From Bacillota bacterium (GTDB taxonomy: Bacteria; Bacillota; Clostridia; Lachnospirales; Lachnospiraceae): DNA of 18,396 bases. Positions 15,692 through 18,396 of the stretch are shown piece by piece (the first letter of the stretch is position 1; every line of letters begins with the position of its first letter). A model generated the notes under the pieces. That model saw only the letters and a program-made list of their open reading frames with translations. It ran no database searches and was not told where the DNA came from. The stretch spans positions 1-18,396 of the forward strand of contig JAEWPQ010000269.1 in NCBI GenBank assembly GCA_023460575.1, in the 5' to 3' direction. The position numbers and the translations under genes were made by a program.

Positions 15692-16711
15692 ATGATGAAA
15701 AAAAGAATTGCAGCAACAGTGATGGCAGGATTAATTGTATTTTCTCTCGCCGGATGCAGTACCGAAACAGCACCGGAGACGGCAAAGGAAACAACTCAGA
15801 CCGAAGCGGCCGCAGCAAAGTCAGAGGAATCCACAGCAAAAACAGATGCGGGATCAAAGAAAAAATATGTAATCGGCCTGGCAATGAATACACAGACCAA
15901 TCCGTTCTTTGTGGATGTAAAGGATGGGGTACAAAAGGCAGCCGATGAACTGGGTGTGGAATTATACATTACAGATGCCCAGGATGATCCGGCTATTCAG
16001 ATGAAAGACGTAGAAAATCTCATTACCAAGAAACCTGACTGTATTATTATTGATACATGTGATTCTGATGCTATTGTTTCATCCATTGAAGACTGCAACA
16101 AAGCCGGAATACCGGTGCTTACCATGGACCGGGAAGCCAGTGGAGGAGAGGTGGTTTCTCATATCGGATATGATGCCATTAAATCAGGAAAGCTGGCAGG
16201 ACAGTATCTGGCAGATACACTGGGCGGAAAAGGTAATATCGTAGAGCTTCAGGGAATTATGGGCACCAATGTAGCCCAGAACCGTTCCAAGGGATTTAAT
16301 GAAATCATAAGCCAGCATCCGGATATGAAAATTGTGGCTTGCCAGGTGGCAGATTTTGACCGTGCAAAGGGTATGAGTGTAATGGAAAATATTTTACAGG
16401 CAAATGACCACATTGACGGATTGTATGCGGCAAATGACGAGATGCTTCTGGGGGCTTTGGAAGCAATTGAGGCTGCAGGCCGTTTAGATGAAATCACAAT
16501 GATTGGCTGTGACGCCATTGATGACACCATTGAGGCAATTAAAGTGGGAAAGGTAGAAGCAACCATAGCAGAGCCTCCGTTTTTCCTTGGAAAAGCTATT
16601 TTAAAAACTGCTTATGATTACCTTGAGGGTAAAAGCGTAGAGAAATATGTTATCCTGGATAATGAACTGGTTACCTCTGAAAATGTAGACGGGTTAGTTA
16701 CAAAAGAATAA
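15692..16711 (+). CDS. rbsB: Pentose-binding lipoprotein, RbsB-type (periplasmic-binding family 4)
   Basis: This surface lipoprotein of 339 residues delivers sugar to RbsAC. The signal sequence ends in lipobox LAGC with Cys22, followed by an Ala/Thr/Glu-rich linker to about residue 55. Compared with E. coli RbsB, the ligand contacts TNPFF, Asp-Arg in MDREA, Arg in NRSKGF, Phe in DFDR, Asn in NDEM and the Asp of CDA are kept. Three contacts differ: Ser9 is Asn66, Phe214 is Cys273, and Gln235 is Glu294. This points to a ribose-like but perhaps not identical ligand. The ATG at 15692 is followed at once by a second ATG (15695); purine-rich AAGGGAAGGGAAG lies upstream. It is the last gene of the operon, directly before a terminator. 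Confidence 0.93.
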   Translation: MMKKRIAATVMAGLIVFSLAGCSTETAPETAKETTQTEAAAAKSEESTAKTDAGSKKKYVIGLAMNTQTNPFFVDVKDGVQKAADELGVELYITDAQDDPAIQMKDVENLITKKPDCIIIDTCDSDAIVSSIEDCNKAGIPVLTMDREASGGEVVSHIGYDAIKSGKLAGQYLADTLGGKGNIVELQGIMGTNVAQNRSKGFNEIISQHPDMKIVACQVADFDRAKGMSVMENILQANDHIDGLYAANDEMLLGALEAIEAAGRLDEITMIGCDAIDDTIEAIKVGKVEATIAEPPFFLGKAILKTAYDYLEGKSVEKYVILDNELVTSENVDGLVTKE

Positions 16712-16724
16712 AATATACAGATAC

Positions 16725-16774
16725 AAACTGCTGCCAGATTCCCCGGTGAACCGGTTTCTGGCAGCAGTTTTTTT
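16725..16774 (+). terminator. Strong intrinsic terminator of the pentose operon
   Basis: AAACTGCTGCCAGA (16725-16738) pairs perfectly with TCTGGCAGCAGTTT (16757-16770). The loop region holds a further CCGG/CCGG pairing around TGAA. Seven T residues follow (16768-16774). The ACCGG in the loop resembles half of the operator but is explained by the hairpin. Confidence 0.95.
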
Positions 16775-16806
16775 GTAAAAGATGTTAAAACAGTTTGAAA
16801 AGGACC

Positions 16807-16835
16807 GTGACAATTGATTGATAACATGGTAAAAT
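16807..16835 (+). promoter_or_regulatory. Near-consensus promoter of the MATE gene
   Basis: GTGACA (16807-16812) and TAAAAT (16830-16835) are 17 bp apart. A TG at 16827-16828 makes the -10 element extended. The predicted start is at about 16842, next to an inverted repeat. Confidence 0.75.
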
Positions 16836-16864
16836 ACGTCTGTGCCATATGGTAAAGTATGGCA
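16826..16864 (+). repeat. Direct and inverted repeats at the MATE transcription start
   Basis: ATGGTAAAATACG (16826-16838, covering the -10 element) is repeated as ATGGTAAAGTATG (16849-16861), 11 of 13 identical and 23 bp apart. Overlapping this, TGCCATA (16843-16849) and TATGGCA (16858-16864) form an inverted repeat with an 8-nt loop, and CCATATGG (16845-16852) is itself palindromic. The position at the start site suits an operator or a 5' mRNA hairpin. Confidence 0.55.
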
Positions 16865-16894
16865 GAATAATAAACAGGCAAAGGGTGAAAGATT

Positions 16895-18241
16895 ATGGAG
16901 ACCGACATGACGAGAGGCAATCCGCTTCCCATCATATTAAAATTTACACTTCCGCTTTTAATCGGAAACATTTTTCAGCAGTTTTACAATATGGTGGATA
17001 CGATTATCGTAGGCCGTTTTGTGGGACCGGATGCACTGGCTGCCGTGGGATCAACCGGAACCATTATGTTCCTGGTAATTGGTTTTTCACAGGGTATGAG
17101 TACGGGATTTACGGTTCTTACCAGTCAGAGGTTCGGGGCAGGCGATGAAAACGGAACAAGGAGATCTGTAGCGAATGGAATTATACTGTCCATATTTGTA
17201 ATCGGATTCATGACATTAATTAGTCTGACCTTCATGAGGACTCTTTTAAGAATTATGAATACTCCCCAGAATATTATGGAAGATGCGTATACTTACATTT
17301 CTATCATTTGTATAGGCATTTTCGCAAATGTATTTTATAATCTGTTTTCTTCTTTTCTCCGTTCTGTTGGGAACAGCCGGATACCTCTTATGTTTCTTGT
17401 ATTTTCAGCATGCTTAAATATAATGCTGGATTTAGTTTTTGTCATCAATTTTAAAATGGGGGTTGCAGGAGCAGCATGGGCCACCAACGTATCTCAGGGA
17501 ACTGCTGCTTTTTTATGTATTATTTACATTACAAGAAAAATGCCTGTTCTTACGCCGGAAAGGCACCATTGGAAACTTCATGAGTACGATACGAAAATCC
17601 AGCTTTCCGTTGGCATTCCCATGGCTTTACAGTTTGGGATTACTGCGTCAGGAACCATGATTATGCAGTCGGCAGTGAATCTGTTTGGTTCTGTGGCAGT
17701 GGCATCAAATACTGCGGCCAATAAATTTCAAAGCATGGTGATTCAAGGGATGATCGCAATGGGACAAACCATGGCTACTTATTCAGGTCAGAACTATGGA
17801 AAGGGAGATATCGGAAGAATCAAACGGGGTGTTCGTCTTGCTCTGACTACAGAGGTAATTTACGCGGTTGTATGCACGATTGTCGTTGTACTGGGACTTC
17901 CCTATGCATTAAGGCTGTTTTTCTCCGGCAATGTTGATCTTACAGAGATTCTTCCATGGGCAAAAACCTACAGCTATCTGTGTGCTGCTTTTTATATTCC
18001 CCTCGGAACTATTTTTATTTTCCGTAATACCATGCAGGGATGCGGATATGGATTGCTTCCCATGCTTGGCGGTGTAGTGGAACTGGCTGCCAGACTGGTT
18101 ACGGCAACGCTTGCAATGAAGTTGTTAAGTTTTCCGCTTGCATGTGCCTGTGATCCTGCGGCATGGCTCAGCGCGGCTTTGTTTACTGGAATATCTTATG
18201 TTTACGTAATAAAAAAGGTTGAGAAAAAGCTGGTCAGCTAA
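16895..18241 (+). CDS. MATE-family multidrug/organic cation exporter
   Basis: This membrane antiporter of 448 residues exports small organic molecules in exchange for Na+ or H+. The start MTRGNPLPIILKFTLPLLIGN followed by NMVDTIIVGRFVGPDALAAVG is characteristic of MATE proteins of Clostridia. The sequence shows two homologous halves with about twelve hydrophobic helices in total. The second half opens near VGIPMALQFGITASG. AAAGGGTG (16880-16887) precedes the ATG at 16895. It has its own promoter and lies after the pentose terminator, so it is not part of the sugar operon. Its substrate cannot be read from sequence. No clear terminator follows it; some read-through into plsX is possible. Confidence 0.93.
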   Translation: METDMTRGNPLPIILKFTLPLLIGNIFQQFYNMVDTIIVGRFVGPDALAAVGSTGTIMFLVIGFSQGMSTGFTVLTSQRFGAGDENGTRRSVANGIILSIFVIGFMTLISLTFMRTLLRIMNTPQNIMEDAYTYISIICIGIFANVFYNLFSSFLRSVGNSRIPLMFLVFSACLNIMLDLVFVINFKMGVAGAAWATNVSQGTAAFLCIIYITRKMPVLTPERHHWKLHEYDTKIQLSVGIPMALQFGITASGTMIMQSAVNLFGSVAVASNTAANKFQSMVIQGMIAMGQTMATYSGQNYGKGDIGRIKRGVRLALTTEVIYAVVCTIVVVLGLPYALRLFFSGNVDLTEILPWAKTYSYLCAAFYIPLGTIFIFRNTMQGCGYGLLPMLGGVVELAARLVTATLAMKLLSFPLACACDPAAWLSAALFTGISYVYVIKKVEKKLVS

Positions 18242-18278
18242 GTCTGTTTTTATTGGTTTTAAAATTCTTAATTTATTA

Positions 18279-18307
18279 TTGATTTATAGTATAATATTTA
18301 GTATATT
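18279..18307 (+). promoter_or_regulatory. Probable promoter of plsX
   Basis: TTGATT (18279-18284) and TATATT (18302-18307) are separated by 17 bp. A second possible -10, TATAAT at 18290-18295, lacks a good -35 element. This suggests that plsX is transcribed independently of rpmF in this genome. Confidence 0.65.
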
Positions 18308-18350
18308 ATGTAATAGATTATCTTAGGAAACACTTGAAAGGGGAATCATG

Positions 18351-18396
18351 ATGATAAAAGTAGCTGTGGATGCCATGGGCGGTGACTATGCACCAG
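18351..18396 (+). CDS. plsX: Phosphate acyltransferase PlsX (5' end only)
   Basis: Only the first 15 codons are inside the window, reading MIKVAVDAMGGDYAP. This is the conserved N-terminus of PlsX, which converts acyl-ACP to acyl-phosphate for phospholipid synthesis. AAAGGGG (18337-18343) is the ribosome binding site. An ATG at 18348 immediately precedes the chosen one and would add a single Met; the spacing favours 18351. In other Firmicutes this gene normally follows rpmF closely. The gene is cut by the window edge, not visibly broken. Confidence 0.93.
   Translation, partial: MIKVAVDAMGGDYAP

Noticed and set aside
15664..15948. Possible 94-codon reading frame over the start of rbsB
   Set aside because: It is out of frame with a clear lipoprotein gene, is rich in Arg, Asn and Cys without any recognisable pattern, and is best seen as a shadow of rbsB.
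16741..16756. AACCGGTT-like half operator downstream of rbsB
   Set aside because: It is the loop and upper stem of the strong terminator and lacks the flanking TGTA/TACA of the two real operators.
1..18396. Mobile element, prophage, CRISPR array, toxin-antitoxin or defence system
   Set aside because: No transposase, integrase, phage or nuclease-like gene, no regular spaced repeats, no tRNA and no flanking duplications were seen. All sizeable genes fall into known sugar-use, transport or housekeeping families.

Overview
The window looks like chromosomal DNA of a low-to-moderate G+C Gram-positive anaerobe, most likely a Lachnospiraceae/Clostridium-type member of the Clostridia. The grounds are strong AGGAGG-type ribosome binding sites, lipobox-bearing substrate-binding proteins, the four-cysteine form of ribosomal protein L32, and Firmicutes-style sugar utilisation loci. 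The genus is inferred, not proven.

The edges are housekeeping genes: rpmF (L32) at 21-203 and the first codons of plsX at about 18351. These two genes are normally close neighbours in Firmicutes. Here about 18.1 kb of carbohydrate genes and one exporter lie between them. rpmF ends in a strong terminator and plsX appears to have its own promoter. No integrase, transposase, tRNA or attachment-site repeat was seen.

Region 1 (about 300-9990) reads as a locus for acetylated xylo-oligosaccharides. A SASA-family (SGNH-type) carbohydrate O-acetylesterase and a GH43 beta-xylosidase are co-transcribed. They meet tail to tail an AraC-family regulator on the minus strand. Divergent from the regulator is an operon of a lipoprotein sugar-binding protein, two CUT1 (MalF/MalG-type) permeases and a GH3 glycosidase, closed by a terminator. 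All three enzymes lack signal peptides, so intact decorated oligosaccharides are probably imported and then deacetylated and hydrolysed in the cytoplasm. No ATPase gene is present, so a shared MsmK-type ATPase elsewhere is expected. A 12-bp perfect stem-loop lies between the binding-protein and permease genes.

Region 2 (about 10026-16774) is a complete pentose cassette in the order LacI-type regulator, deoC, ribokinase-family kinase, rbsD, rbsA, rbsC, rbsB, ended by a strong terminator. Identical 14-bp palindromes (TGTAACCGGTTACA) lie upstream of the regulator gene and of deoC. DeoC inside an otherwise rbs-like operon, together with unusual residues at sugar-contact positions of the kinase and the binding protein, suggests that the substrate is 2-deoxy-D-ribose rather than ribose. 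This is the most interesting functional hypothesis here. Uptake would be by RbsABC, ring interconversion by RbsD, phosphorylation by the kinase, and cleavage to acetaldehyde and glyceraldehyde 3-phosphate by DeoC.

Region 3 (about 16807-18241) is a MATE-family exporter with its own near-consensus promoter and a repeat-rich start region, followed by plsX. I found no CRISPR array, defence system, phage gene, RNA gene or insertion sequence. The novelty on offer is metabolic and regulatory, not a new class of system.
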